From Pseudoalteromonas gelatinilytica (GTDB lineage: Bacteria; Pseudomonadota; Gammaproteobacteria; Enterobacterales; Alteromonadaceae), in contig NZ_LRRU01000002.1 in NCBI RefSeq assembly GCF_001641615.1, positions 80,180 through 144,179 of the forward strand: a DNA stretch of 64,000 bases, in the 5' to 3' direction. The position numbers and the translations under genes are program-made. Within the stretch, counting starts at the first letter, position 1; each line of letters begins with the position of its first letter. Under the pieces are notes generated by a model. That model was not told the DNA's origin, made no database searches, and was given only the letters and a program-made list of their open reading frames with translations. This document shows, in pieces, positions 19,515 through 27,699 of this stretch.

Positions 19515-20924
19515 TTACTGATTTAGTGAAGCGATTTCTTGTTTAATTTTACTTATTTTTTTATAAAACGGCTGATTTTTACGCACATTATCAGAAAGTG
19601 TTGTTACGCCCTTCTTCGCGTCATTGAGTGTGCTATAACTGCCATAAGTGACAATCCACCACGGCTTACCGTTACGTAAACTTTGGTAAGTCTTTACCTG
19701 CCCTTGCAAGCCATTTTCTTTAATAAACTTATCGCTGATCTCTTGCTTAGTCACCGCAAGTAATTGGATTACAAAATTGTCATCTGGCTGAGTTAAATAC
19801 CACGCGTTACCCACTAACGACTGCTGAGGTTCTGATTCAGTTACCTCGTCTGCAATTGGCTCAGCGTTACTCATGATGGCTGTCGCTACTTCATCAGGCG
19901 TTGGCTGATCAGTCTCTTCTGCTACTTGCTCTGCAGGTAATAGGCTATCAACAATCGCAGCGACATTATTGTTATGACTTTCTTTTTCACGGTTTTCTAT
20001 TACAGAGTTATCAACCGGCACATTAGCAGCTTGAGTCGTGTCGACAGCATCATGATTGGTAACTTGCTGCTCGGCTTGAGACTCATCTTGAGCGTGCTCC
20101 GAAGCTAGCTCTTTGCTTTCTACTGGACCATTAATTACCGCTTCTGCAGGTAATGCGGTTGCCACAGTGCTCGTTGTATCTTGCTGGTAGTGCGCTTTCC
20201 ACCACTCGGTCATGTCTGCTTTATATAGAAAGCCAATAATAAGCAGCATGGTTGTGATTAAGAGCAAAATTAAATAAAGCAGTTTATAGCTTTTTTCGGG
20301 TGCGCGAATGTCTGCGGTTTGTTGTTCTGGTTGCCATGCAAGTAATAAGGCAGGATTACCATGCGCCTCTTGTAAGAAAGTGCGAAAAACAGGATCTTCT
20401 TCCACAGGGAGGCTATCGAAAAACCAACGCATGAGCTGTTTACTTTCACTTATATTTAGCGCTTCAAGGTGGATCTCGACGGCTTGGATAAATTGCCCAA
20501 CCGATTGTGATGCAATCAATATATATAACGTGCTTGGGCTTTGCTTAGCAAGAATTTCTAATTGCTGAATTAACTCTTCCGATAAATGACGGCCTCCATC
20601 AATCACCCATAAACAATCACCACAAGGTTGTTGTTTATAGAGTTGATAGAAATTTTCAGACAAACTTAAAGCGTGATCAATCAGCGGGTTACTAAAGCTT
20701 TGTTCTAGCAATTCAGTCATAAACTGCTGGTCAGTCATTTTTCCTGACAACTGAACAAACGCTTTATTAAAGTTGTGGTATTTATCAGTAATGAAGGTTT
20801 CTAATAAATAGCTTTTACCAAGGCCTGACGGGCCAAGCAAGCAAATTAGATTTTGCCCATATTCAAACTGCAGAGCGATTCGATCAACTAGCGCAGCACG
20901 GCTAGGCAATATTTGCGATTGCAT
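19515..20924 (-). CDS. damX: DamX-like SPOR-domain cell division protein
   Basis: 469 residues. An N-terminal AAA-type ATPase-like domain (Walker A LLGPSGLGKSYLLE at about 34-47; DCLWVIDGGRHLSEE) is followed by one transmembrane segment (about 216-233). A Glu/Ala/Val-rich periplasmic linker (about 240-375) leads to a C-terminal SPOR domain (about 380-465: FVIQLLAVTKQEISDKFIKE, WWIVTYGSYSTLNDAKKGV). SPOR domains bind denuded septal glycan. E. coli DamX lacks a canonical Walker A, so retention of the P-loop is notable. The start codon shares its A with the aroB stop (TAATG). Confidence 0.88.
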   Translation of the reverse strand: MQSQILPSRAALVDRIALQFEYGQNLICLLGPSGLGKSYLLETFITDKYHNFNKAFVQLSGKMTDQQFMTELLEQSFSNPLIDHALSLSENFYQLYKQQPCGDCLWVIDGGRHLSEELIQQLEILAKQSPSTLYILIASQSVGQFIQAVEIHLEALNISESKQLMRWFFDSLPVEEDPVFRTFLQEAHGNPALLLAWQPEQQTADIRAPEKSYKLLYLILLLITTMLLIIGFLYKADMTEWWKAHYQQDTTSTVATALPAEAVINGPVESKELASEHAQDESQAEQQVTNHDAVDTTQAANVPVDNSVIENREKESHNNNVAAIVDSLLPAEQVAEETDQPTPDEVATAIMSNAEPIADEVTESEPQQSLVGNAWYLTQPDDNFVIQLLAVTKQEISDKFIKENGLQGQVKTYQSLRNGKPWWIVTYGSYSTLNDAKKGVTTLSDNVRKNQPFYKKISKIKQEIASLNQ

Positions 20925-21994
20925 TAGCGCGCTATTAAATCACAAACCTGCTGATCAGTAACATCACTTACCAGCGCACATTGACCAAATTGAGTAGGTA
21001 GAATAAAGCGAATCGTACCTTTTTTGTTTTTCTTGTCTTTACGCATGTGCGTTAAAAATTGCTCGCTGGTCATTTCTGCTGGAATATCAACAGGTAAGTC
21101 ATAATCTGCAATCAATTTAACGACGCGCTCAAGTTCAGCTGCGGTTAAATCACCACGGGTATGAGCTAGACGTGCTGCAAGTACCATACCTGCCGCAACA
21201 GCTTCGCCGTGTAACCAGTTACCGTAACCCATTTGCGCTTCAATCGCATGACCAAAGGTGTGCCCTAGGTTTAGTAATGCGCGTAAACCTGCTTCTTTTT
21301 CATCTTGTGCAACAATTAAGGCCTTGATTTCACAACAACGGTAAATTACGTGCTGTAATGTTTGCTCGTCGAGTGATTTAAGGTTGGCAATATTTTGCTC
21401 AAGGTAAGCAAATAATTCTGTGTCGTAAATGAGGCCATACTTGATAACTTCAGCCATGCCCGCTGCGAATTCACGCTCTGGCAATGTATGAAGAGACTGT
21501 GTATCGATAAATACTGCTTGCGGCTGATAAAAAGCACCAATCATGTTTTTACCAAGCGGATGGTTTACTGCCGTTTTACCACCTACTGATGAGTCAACTT
21601 GCGAGAGCAAGGTAGTTGGTACTTGAATAAAAGGCACGCCACGTTGATAACATGCAGCAACAAAACCTGTGAGGTCACCCACAACACCACCGCCTAATGC
21701 AATAAGGCACGTATCGCGACCACAGTTATGTTCAAGTAAGAACGCCGAAATCTTTTCAAACCACTCAAGTGATTTGTATTGCTCACCATCAGGGATAATA
21801 AAAGATAACGGGTTAAGATCAGCTAACGACGTCATTACATCATCAAGATATAAAGGTGCAATGGTGTCGTTAGTGATAATGATTGGTCGACAATCGCCGA
21901 TGTGCTCACGCAGCCGACCAGTCTCTTTAAGAGCAGATTGACCAATATAAATAGGATAACTTCGCTCGTCCAAATTAACTGTTAATTCAAGCAT
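20924..21994 (-). CDS. aroB: 3-dehydroquinate synthase
   Basis: 356 residues, normal length. NAD-binding and catalytic segments are intact: IIITNDTIAPLY, PDGEQYKS, ALGGGVVGDLTGFVAACYQRGV, QVPTTLLSQVDSSVGGKTAVNHPLGKN, NLGHTFGHAIEAQMGYG and WLHGEAVAAGM, which include the zinc ligands Glu and His. It converts DAHP to 3-dehydroquinate, step two of the shikimate pathway. Between aroK (27 bp upstream) and damX (1-bp overlap). Confidence 0.97.
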   Translation of the reverse strand: MLELTVNLDERSYPIYIGQSALKETGRLREHIGDCRPIIITNDTIAPLYLDDVMTSLADLNPLSFIIPDGEQYKSLEWFEKISAFLLEHNCGRDTCLIALGGGVVGDLTGFVAACYQRGVPFIQVPTTLLSQVDSSVGGKTAVNHPLGKNMIGAFYQPQAVFIDTQSLHTLPEREFAAGMAEVIKYGLIYDTELFAYLEQNIANLKSLDEQTLQHVIYRCCEIKALIVAQDEKEAGLRALLNLGHTFGHAIEAQMGYGNWLHGEAVAAGMVLAARLAHTRGDLTAAELERVVKLIADYDLPVDIPAEMTSEQFLTHMRKDKKNKKGTIRFILPTQFGQCALVSDVTDQQVCDLIAR

Positions 21995-22021
21995 AGCTAG
22001 TTTCCTTTTTATTATTGGTTT

Positions 22022-22540
22022 TTAAAAATCTAATTTCTCGATGATTTGATTAGCAACAACTTTCGCGCTTTGCTCATCAGTGCGGACAACAAAATCAGCA
22101 ACTTCTTTGTATAACGGTTCGCGTTCTTCAGCTAAGCGCTCTAGTACATCACGCGGTGCTTCTTCTGTTTGCAATAATGGGCGACGCTTGTCGCGCTGTG
22201 TGCGTGCAACTTGCTTTTCGATTGGTGTCTCTAGGTATACAACAATACCACGAGCAGATAGCTTGTTACGTACTTCTTTACTGATCACAGAACCACCACC
22301 TGTTGCAAGAACAATACCTTGCATCTCAGTTAGGTCTGAAATTACAGTTTCTTCACGAAGTCGAAAGCCCTCTTCACCCTCAAGATCGAATACCCAAGCA
22401 ATGTCTGCTCCAGTACGACGCTCGATCTCTTGATCTGAATCGAAAAATTCAAGGTGTAATTGGTCAGCAATGTGACGACCAATTGTGCTTTTGCCAGCCC
22501 CCATAGGGCCCACTAGAAATATATTACGTTTCTCAGCCAT
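22022..22540 (-). CDS. aroK: Shikimate kinase
   Basis: 172 residues. Walker [17 protein letters not shown], shikimate-binding [12 protein letters not shown] and VLATGGGSV, and the lid RDKRRPLL. Phosphorylates shikimate at the 3-hydroxyl. First gene of the aroKB segment, about 180 bp after pilQ, with a hairpin between, so it may have its own promoter in that gap. Confidence 0.96.
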   Translation of the reverse strand: MAEKRNIFLVGPMGAGKSTIGRHIADQLHLEFFDSDQEIERRTGADIAWVFDLEGEEGFRLREETVISDLTEMQGIVLATGGGSVISKEVRNKLSARGIVVYLETPIEKQVARTQRDKRRPLLQTEEAPRDVLERLAEEREPLYKEVADFVVRTDEQSAKVVANQIIEKLDF

Positions 22541-22672
22541 ATCTTTTTAGTACAAACGAACTCTAAAATTTGAAATAAAACCCCGCCTAACGACCTGGCC
22601 CCAAAATTAAGGAGGGGATTATCTCAGTAATTGCTTGGGTATTTCAAGTCAATTAGCATAAAAAGCCAGATA

Positions 22673-22701
22673 ACGAGCAATTAAACATGCTAATTGCTCG
22701 T
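22673..22701 (-). terminator. Hairpin after pilQ
   Basis: An 11-bp perfect stem ACGAGCAATTA/TAATTGCTCGT with a 7-nt loop. On the minus strand a T-run comes about 8 nt after the stem, so termination may be partial, letting some transcription reach aroK. Confidence 0.55.
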
Positions 22702-22719
22702 TGCTTAAGAAAAAATCAC

Positions 22720-24813
22720 TTAATCGATTTGAATTTTTGGTGTTACAAAGATTAGCAGCTCTTTTTTCTCGTTAAATTCACTGGTGCTTTTGAACAGTAC
22801 ACCTAAGTAAGGAATATCGCCTAACAGAGGTACTTTCTTAGTTGAGTTAACGATTTGCTGCTGGAAGATACCACCAAGCACCACAGTTTGGCCATTTTCT
22901 ACTAATACCTGAGTCTGAATCTCTTGGGTATTAATAGCTACAGCAGACCCCGTTGGTGTCTGAACCGTATCACCACGGGTATCTTGCGTGATCACAAGAT
23001 CCAGAATGACCTTGTTGTCTGGCGTGATATGTGGTGTTACTTCTAAACTTAATACCGCTTTTTTGAACGTTACTGTCGTTGCACCACTTGATGCAGCTTC
23101 AACGTACGGGATCTCTGTACCTTGCTCAATGCGGGCTTTTTGTTGGTTCGCCGTGGTGATACGTGGACTTGCGATAATCTCACCGCGGTTTTCTTCTTCA
23201 AGAGCACTTAACTCTAAATCTAAGATAGTGCCATTGGCCAATTTAGCAATTTGTACACCAATGCTACCCGCGGGGCTTGAAACCGGTAAGTTAACATTTA
23301 ATCGGTCAGACAAGCTTGGAATATTATCGTATGAACCCGCGCCGACCATGCCACCAGCACCTTCTAAGGTGCCAGAGATAGCACCGTCACTGCCCACATC
23401 GCTAATCCCCCAGCGAACACCTAAGTCTTCTTGCACGTTATCATTCACTGTCACCATACGTGATTCAATGACCACTTGTTTAACAGGAATATCTAAGGTT
23501 TCCACCATACGGCGCACGCTTTCAATGCTTTTCGCTGTGTCTTTAATCAGTAATGTATTAGTACGTTTATCAACAGACACACTGCCTCGCGCAGAAATAA
23601 TGCTGTTGGTGTCTGTTTTCAATAAGTCTGCAAATTCTTCAGCTTTAGCATAGTTAAGGCGGATATATTCGCTGTATAACGGCTCTAAATCTTCAACTTG
23701 TTGTTTAGCTTTAAGCTCCTTCGCTTCACGAGCGGCAAGCTCCTCTGATGGTGCAACCATCAAAATAGTACCGTCCATACGCTTATCAAGGCCTTTAATT
23801 TTAAGCACGACATCAAGTGCCTGATCCCAAGGTACACCATCTAAGCGCAGCGTGATATTGCCTGTGACAGAGTCACTTGTTACTAAGTTAAACTCGTTAT
23901 AGCCAGCAATAATCTGTAGCACAGAGCGAATTGGAATATCTTGGAAATTAAGGCTCATTGGGCGACCTTGATATTCAATTCCGCCATCAAGGTAAGCTCG
24001 CTGCGTATCATCTTTTTCAACGGTTAGTGTAAAGATGTTTTCAATTTGTTGATGAGTAAACTTGAACGCTGCATTTGGTTCAACCACGATGCGCGTCATA
24101 TTGCCTTCTTTGAAGGTTTCGATATTACTAACAACGGTGCCAAAGTCCATGACATCTAATTGATACAATAAATCGTCTAAAATATCTGTGTGGTGGAACT
24201 CTGCAATAATTTTGCCGCCACTTTCATGCACATCAATTGCAGCTTGTGTATCTTGTAAGAAGACTAAAAGGCGTGCTTCACCTTTTTCGCCGCGACGAAA
24301 ATCGATCGACTGAACTGTATTGATAAAGTTACTTGATGCTGTCAAACCACTGGCACTGTCTTCGCTCGCAATTGGGTTATCTGAAACATGCAAAGTAACA
24401 ATGTTGTCTTTCGCTGAAGTTTTATAGATTTTCAGTTTGTCTAAGTTAACAACAACCTTCAAACCATCAGCGGTCAAGGTGCTGGTTACATGCTTAATGC
24501 CTGCTTGGTTAACTGGAACATCGCGTACTTCATTATCCACACCCACATTACTGAAAAGCATTTCGATACGAGCTGGCGAATTATAAACCTGAACCTTAGG
24601 TTCAAATGTTAGCGCTTCATCAAACACCAGCTGTAACTGTGTTTCACCTTTCATTAATGGGTTATAACGTACGTCATACAGTAAAGGGGCGGCAATTGCC
24701 GTCTGTGCTACGATTAAGGCTAATGCAGCTAACATGAATTTATGCATGTGTTTTAACCAAGCCATTCCTTTATGCATCTTCTTTTTACCTTTCATAAGAT
24801 TAACTTGCACCAT
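22720..24813 (-). CDS. pilQ: Type IV pilus secretin PilQ
   Basis: 697 residues. Signal peptide (about 25-42, FMLAALALIVAQTAIAA), an AMIN domain (about 43-140), then secretin N0/N1 domains (MSLNFQDIPIRSVLQIIAGYNEFNLV; IESVRRMVETLDIPVKQVVIESRMV). The C-terminal secretin core contains GEIIASPRITTANQQKARIEQGTEIPYVE and TVVLGGIFQQQ. It forms the outer-membrane channel through which the pilus passes. It overlaps pilP by 14 bp, and the operon order pilMNOPQ is canonical. Codons upstream of an internal ATG at 24795 may not be used. Confidence 0.96.
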   Translation of the reverse strand: MVQVNLMKGKKKMHKGMAWLKHMHKFMLAALALIVAQTAIAAPLLYDVRYNPLMKGETQLQLVFDEALTFEPKVQVYNSPARIEMLFSNVGVDNEVRDVPVNQAGIKHVTSTLTADGLKVVVNLDKLKIYKTSAKDNIVTLHVSDNPIASEDSASGLTASSNFINTVQSIDFRRGEKGEARLLVFLQDTQAAIDVHESGGKIIAEFHHTDILDDLLYQLDVMDFGTVVSNIETFKEGNMTRIVVEPNAAFKFTHQQIENIFTLTVEKDDTQRAYLDGGIEYQGRPMSLNFQDIPIRSVLQIIAGYNEFNLVTSDSVTGNITLRLDGVPWDQALDVVLKIKGLDKRMDGTILMVAPSEELAAREAKELKAKQQVEDLEPLYSEYIRLNYAKAEEFADLLKTDTNSIISARGSVSVDKRTNTLLIKDTAKSIESVRRMVETLDIPVKQVVIESRMVTVNDNVQEDLGVRWGISDVGSDGAISGTLEGAGGMVGAGSYDNIPSLSDRLNVNLPVSSPAGSIGVQIAKLANGTILDLELSALEEENRGEIIASPRITTANQQKARIEQGTEIPYVEAASSGATTVTFKKAVLSLEVTPHITPDNKVILDLVITQDTRGDTVQTPTGSAVAINTQEIQTQVLVENGQTVVLGGIFQQQIVNSTKKVPLLGDIPYLGVLFKSTSEFNEKKELLIFVTPKIQID

Positions 24814-25336
24814 TTGTTTCCGCCTCTAACATTTCCAGCTTAGTCAGGCGTTCCTTCCAACAACCAGCCCCATCCGGGATTAATTCTAATAATTCTATAT
24901 AATTGTCGTGCACTTCTTTAATTTCACCATGGTACAGACCAATATAATTACCCACAGTGACTCGATAGAGCGTATTGTCTGCTGCTTTAATCAGCGCCCA
25001 ATTGTTGCCAACACGGCCAATAGTCCCTTGCATAACTAGATTATCTAATGGGTACTTCTCAAGTGGTTGACGAACACGATTAGGATCTGGGTGTAAGCAG
25101 TTTTTAACTTGTACTAAGTTGTTTTGGATAATTTCCGGCTTAGGTGCCACAAACGGACTGCGTAATTTTCCAGCACTATATGCAAAATGCTCAAACTTTG
25201 TGATCTCTGGTATCGGTTCAACTTTAGGCGTTGTACTCGCTTTTACTTGATCAATAAACTCTTTTTGTTCTGAAGTATCGTCATTACACGCGCTTAGCAC
25301 AATAGTCATGGCAATAATTAAGGGAAGTTTCTTCAT
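24800..25336 (-). CDS. pilP: Type IV pilus lipoprotein PilP
   Basis: 178 residues with a lipobox MKKLPLIIAMTIVLSAC giving a lipidated Cys17. A flexible segment and a C-terminal beta domain follow (RQPLEKYPLDNLVMQGTIGRVGNNWALIKAADNTLYRVTVGNYIG), the typical PilP HR fold that docks on the PilQ N0 domain. The start codon overlaps pilO by 4 bp, and the 3' end overlaps pilQ. Confidence 0.95.
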   Translation of the reverse strand: MKKLPLIIAMTIVLSACNDDTSEQKEFIDQVKASTTPKVEPIPEITKFEHFAYSAGKLRSPFVAPKPEIIQNNLVQVKNCLHPDPNRVRQPLEKYPLDNLVMQGTIGRVGNNWALIKAADNTLYRVTVGNYIGLYHGEIKEVHDNYIELLELIPDGAGCWKERLTKLEMLEAETNGAS

Positions 25337-25938
25337 TTTTTAGCTCCCCCTTCATAACGATAAGTCTTAGCTACAACACTGAAAGTGAGTTCACCATCAC
25401 CCAGCGTTTGAATAGTAAAGTCGTGTAAACTCACAATACGAGGTAATTGAGCAACTTTACCTACAAACTCACCAAACTCATGATACGTGCCTACCACTTC
25501 AATTTTAATCGGCAGCTCTGTATAAAACTCTTTTTCAACTTCAGGTAACCAGCCAATTTTTAAAAATGTTAAACCACTGGTGGTACCAACATAAGATAAA
25601 TCGTCCAACAAGCCTGGTGTTTCGTTTGAGGTTGGTAAGCGCTTTAATAGCTGTGAAAACTTATCTTCCATCTCAACCATTTGCTGGCGATATATTTCTA
25701 AGTTACTCGCAATGGCATATTTTTCTTTATAAGTTTTGCGTAGTTCTGTCTCTTTCGCTACCGCACTGTGATAACTGGCTATTTCGTCAGACACTAATAA
25801 GCTGTAGCTAAAGTATAAAACCAGCGCAGCCACAAACGCACAGCACAAAGCCTTAACAGCAATGGGCCAATCACCCATATTTTCGAGCTCTATTTCATTC
25901 CAATCTATTTCAGTTAACGCTTTGATATCAAGGTTCAT
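25333..25938 (-). CDS. pilO: Type IV pilus inner-membrane protein PilO
   Basis: 201 residues from the ATG at 25938, which has GAGG 6 bp upstream; a start at 25950 is possible but less fitting. A transmembrane helix (about 30-48), a coiled coil (about 55-105) and a ferredoxin-like C-terminal domain (VVGTYHEFGEFVGKVAQLPRIVSLHDFTI) match the family. Pairs with PilN in the alignment complex. Overlaps pilN by 11 bp. Confidence 0.94.
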   Translation of the reverse strand: MNLDIKALTEIDWNEIELENMGDWPIAVKALCCAFVAALVLYFSYSLLVSDEIASYHSAVAKETELRKTYKEKYAIASNLEIYRQQMVEMEDKFSQLLKRLPTSNETPGLLDDLSYVGTTSGLTFLKIGWLPEVEKEFYTELPIKIEVVGTYHEFGEFVGKVAQLPRIVSLHDFTIQTLGDGELTFSVVAKTYRYEGGAKK

Positions 25939-26500
25939 TGCGTGCCTCACCTATCTGATCAAATGGTTTAACGTAAAAATCCATATTAAAGTCACTCAAT
26001 AATCTTGACGTTTGTTCACCAGCAACAATGCCTTGCATAATAGGACGCTCTAACAAATATGAGCCTTGCACTTGACGCAGCATAGTTGATAAGCGGTTAT
26101 TAGACTCACTGCGACCGATTACATGAATACGATCATCACGGCGTTCAAGCTTGGTTAAATAAACTCCGGCAGGAACAATATTAGCGACCTCATCCATAAT
26201 TTGCGTCCCTAAGTTACGGTTACTTTGTAACTCTTCGATGAGGCGCATACGTTGCTGTAAGTTTTCTTTTTTCTTATCGAGTTCGTTTATCTCACGAATA
26301 CGTTGGTTCAATAATGCAATTTCAGTATTTAAGAAATTGTTCTTCACGTTTTGTCCATCACGCAAGCCGCCATAAAAAGAGCTTAGTAAATACATACTTA
26401 AGAAGCTAACGACAACAACGCCAAATAGCACGGTAACGAACTTATTTTGTGAGTCTTTTCTATGTTGTTCGCGCCAAGGCAGCAGATTTATATGTGGCAT
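25928..26500 (-). CDS. pilN: Type IV pilus inner-membrane protein PilN
   Basis: 190 residues. The conserved N-terminus INLLPWREQHRK binds the groove of cytoplasmic PilM. A transmembrane helix (about 22-43), a coiled coil (about 55-100) and a periplasmic domain (VYLTKLERRDDRIHVIGRSESNNRLSTMLRQV) follow. Overlaps pilM by 13 bp and pilO by 11 bp. Confidence 0.95.
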   Translation of the reverse strand: MPHINLLPWREQHRKDSQNKFVTVLFGVVVVSFLSMYLLSSFYGGLRDGQNVKNNFLNTEIALLNQRIREINELDKKKENLQQRMRLIEELQSNRNLGTQIMDEVANIVPAGVYLTKLERRDDRIHVIGRSESNNRLSTMLRQVQGSYLLERPIMQGIVAGEQTSRLLSDFNMDFYVKPFDQIGEARNEP

Positions 26501-27567
26501 GGTGAAAAGCTCCTTAATGCCAATCCTGTGGCTATCGCAAATTGAGTGCGGTGACGCTGCAACATATTGCGATCAATCTTTGGCGAAATTTCAATGTTAG
26601 CAAATGGCTCTGCAACAACAGTGTGAATGCCTAGCTCTTCAATTAGGAGCCTATCTAAGCCTTCGATCATAGCAGTACCACCAGTGAGTACAATGTAATC
26701 AACTTGATCTTTACCACTGGTCGTTAAGAACATTTGCACTGCGCGTCTAACTTGCTGTAGCAGTGACGTTTGGAATGGAGCTAATACTTCAAAAGTATAA
26801 TTTGGTGGTAAGTCACCCGTCGTTTTACCAATTTCAGCTTCATCAAAGCTCTTGTTGTAGTATGCAACAATGCTATTTGTGTATTGGTCACCACCAAACA
26901 CTTGGTCACGGGTGTAAATTGTTTCACCTTCTTGCACAACGCTCACAAGCATCAGCACAGCACCAATATCAACAACAGCAACACACTTGTTAAAAGCATC
27001 ACTTGGCAGTTGTTGGTAATAAACATCCATCGCACGGCTCAGTGCATAGCTTTCAACATCAACAACCGCTGCTTTTAGGTTGGCAGTTTCTAAGGCACCT
27101 ACTCGCGCTTGCACACTTTCAGTTCGAGCGGCAGAGAGCAGTACATTCACTTTACTTGGATCAGCTTCGTTGATAGCCAACTTTTCAAAGTCAATGTTAA
27201 CCTCATCGAGTGGATATGGGATTAAACTATCAGCTTCTATTGCTATTTGTGACTCTAATTCAGCATCTGTTAATGATACATCCATAAAAATCACTTTCGT
27301 AATTACCGTTTGGCCTGAAACGGCTACAGCTGCGGTTTGAACTGATTTAGGAATTTTTCTTTTTAGTTTAGCGATAACATTACCTATCGCTTCTATGTCT
27401 TGTATGGAACGTTCAGACATAGCGCCTTTTGGCATAGGTTCAATAGCTAACGCTTCAAGCCGCAAACCTGCGTCTGTCTCTTGCAACAGCACTGCTTTTA
27501 TACAGTGCGATCCGATGTCGATTCCTACCATCATAGATGAAGGCTTTTTAAATAGCTGACTTAGCAT
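26488..27567 (-). CDS. pilM: Type IV pilus assembly ATPase-like protein PilM
   Basis: 359 residues, an actin/FtsA-like fold. Phosphate-1 motif VGIDIGSHCIKAVLL, phosphate-2 AVVDIGAVLMLVSVV, and adenosine motif YIVLTGGTAMIEGLDRLL. Cytoplasmic partner of PilN, linking the pilus motor to the periplasmic PilNOP alignment complex. First gene of the operon, divergent from mrcA across 132 bp, a conserved arrangement. Confidence 0.96.
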   Translation of the reverse strand: MLSQLFKKPSSMMVGIDIGSHCIKAVLLQETDAGLRLEALAIEPMPKGAMSERSIQDIEAIGNVIAKLKRKIPKSVQTAAVAVSGQTVITKVIFMDVSLTDAELESQIAIEADSLIPYPLDEVNIDFEKLAINEADPSKVNVLLSAARTESVQARVGALETANLKAAVVDVESYALSRAMDVYYQQLPSDAFNKCVAVVDIGAVLMLVSVVQEGETIYTRDQVFGGDQYTNSIVAYYNKSFDEAEIGKTTGDLPPNYTFEVLAPFQTSLLQQVRRAVQMFLTTSGKDQVDYIVLTGGTAMIEGLDRLLIEELGIHTVVAEPFANIEISPKIDRNMLQRHRTQFAIATGLALRSFSPCHI

Positions 27568-27582
27568 GTTTGCAACTTGGCC

Positions 27583-27610
27583 TTTGTTTTAATAATAAAC
27601 AAGTTATAAT
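27583..27610 (+). promoter_or_regulatory. Candidate mrcA promoter
   Basis: A perfect TATAAT at 27605-27610 with TTTGTT 16 bp upstream. It would give a leader of about 80 nt before the GTG start at 27700. It lies in the divergent gap, and the pilM promoter must overlap this area. Confidence 0.4.
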
Positions 27611-27699
27611 TTTTATCTGAAAAAATATTATTCATTTTTTAATCAATATATACTAGCAGTCTCCGATTCTAATTGGGAGTCCATTTAGGGAAAATATAA

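Noticed and set aside
22541..22719. Strong aroK promoter sought in the pilQ-aroK gap
   Set aside because: No convincing -35/-10 pair could be picked out by eye.
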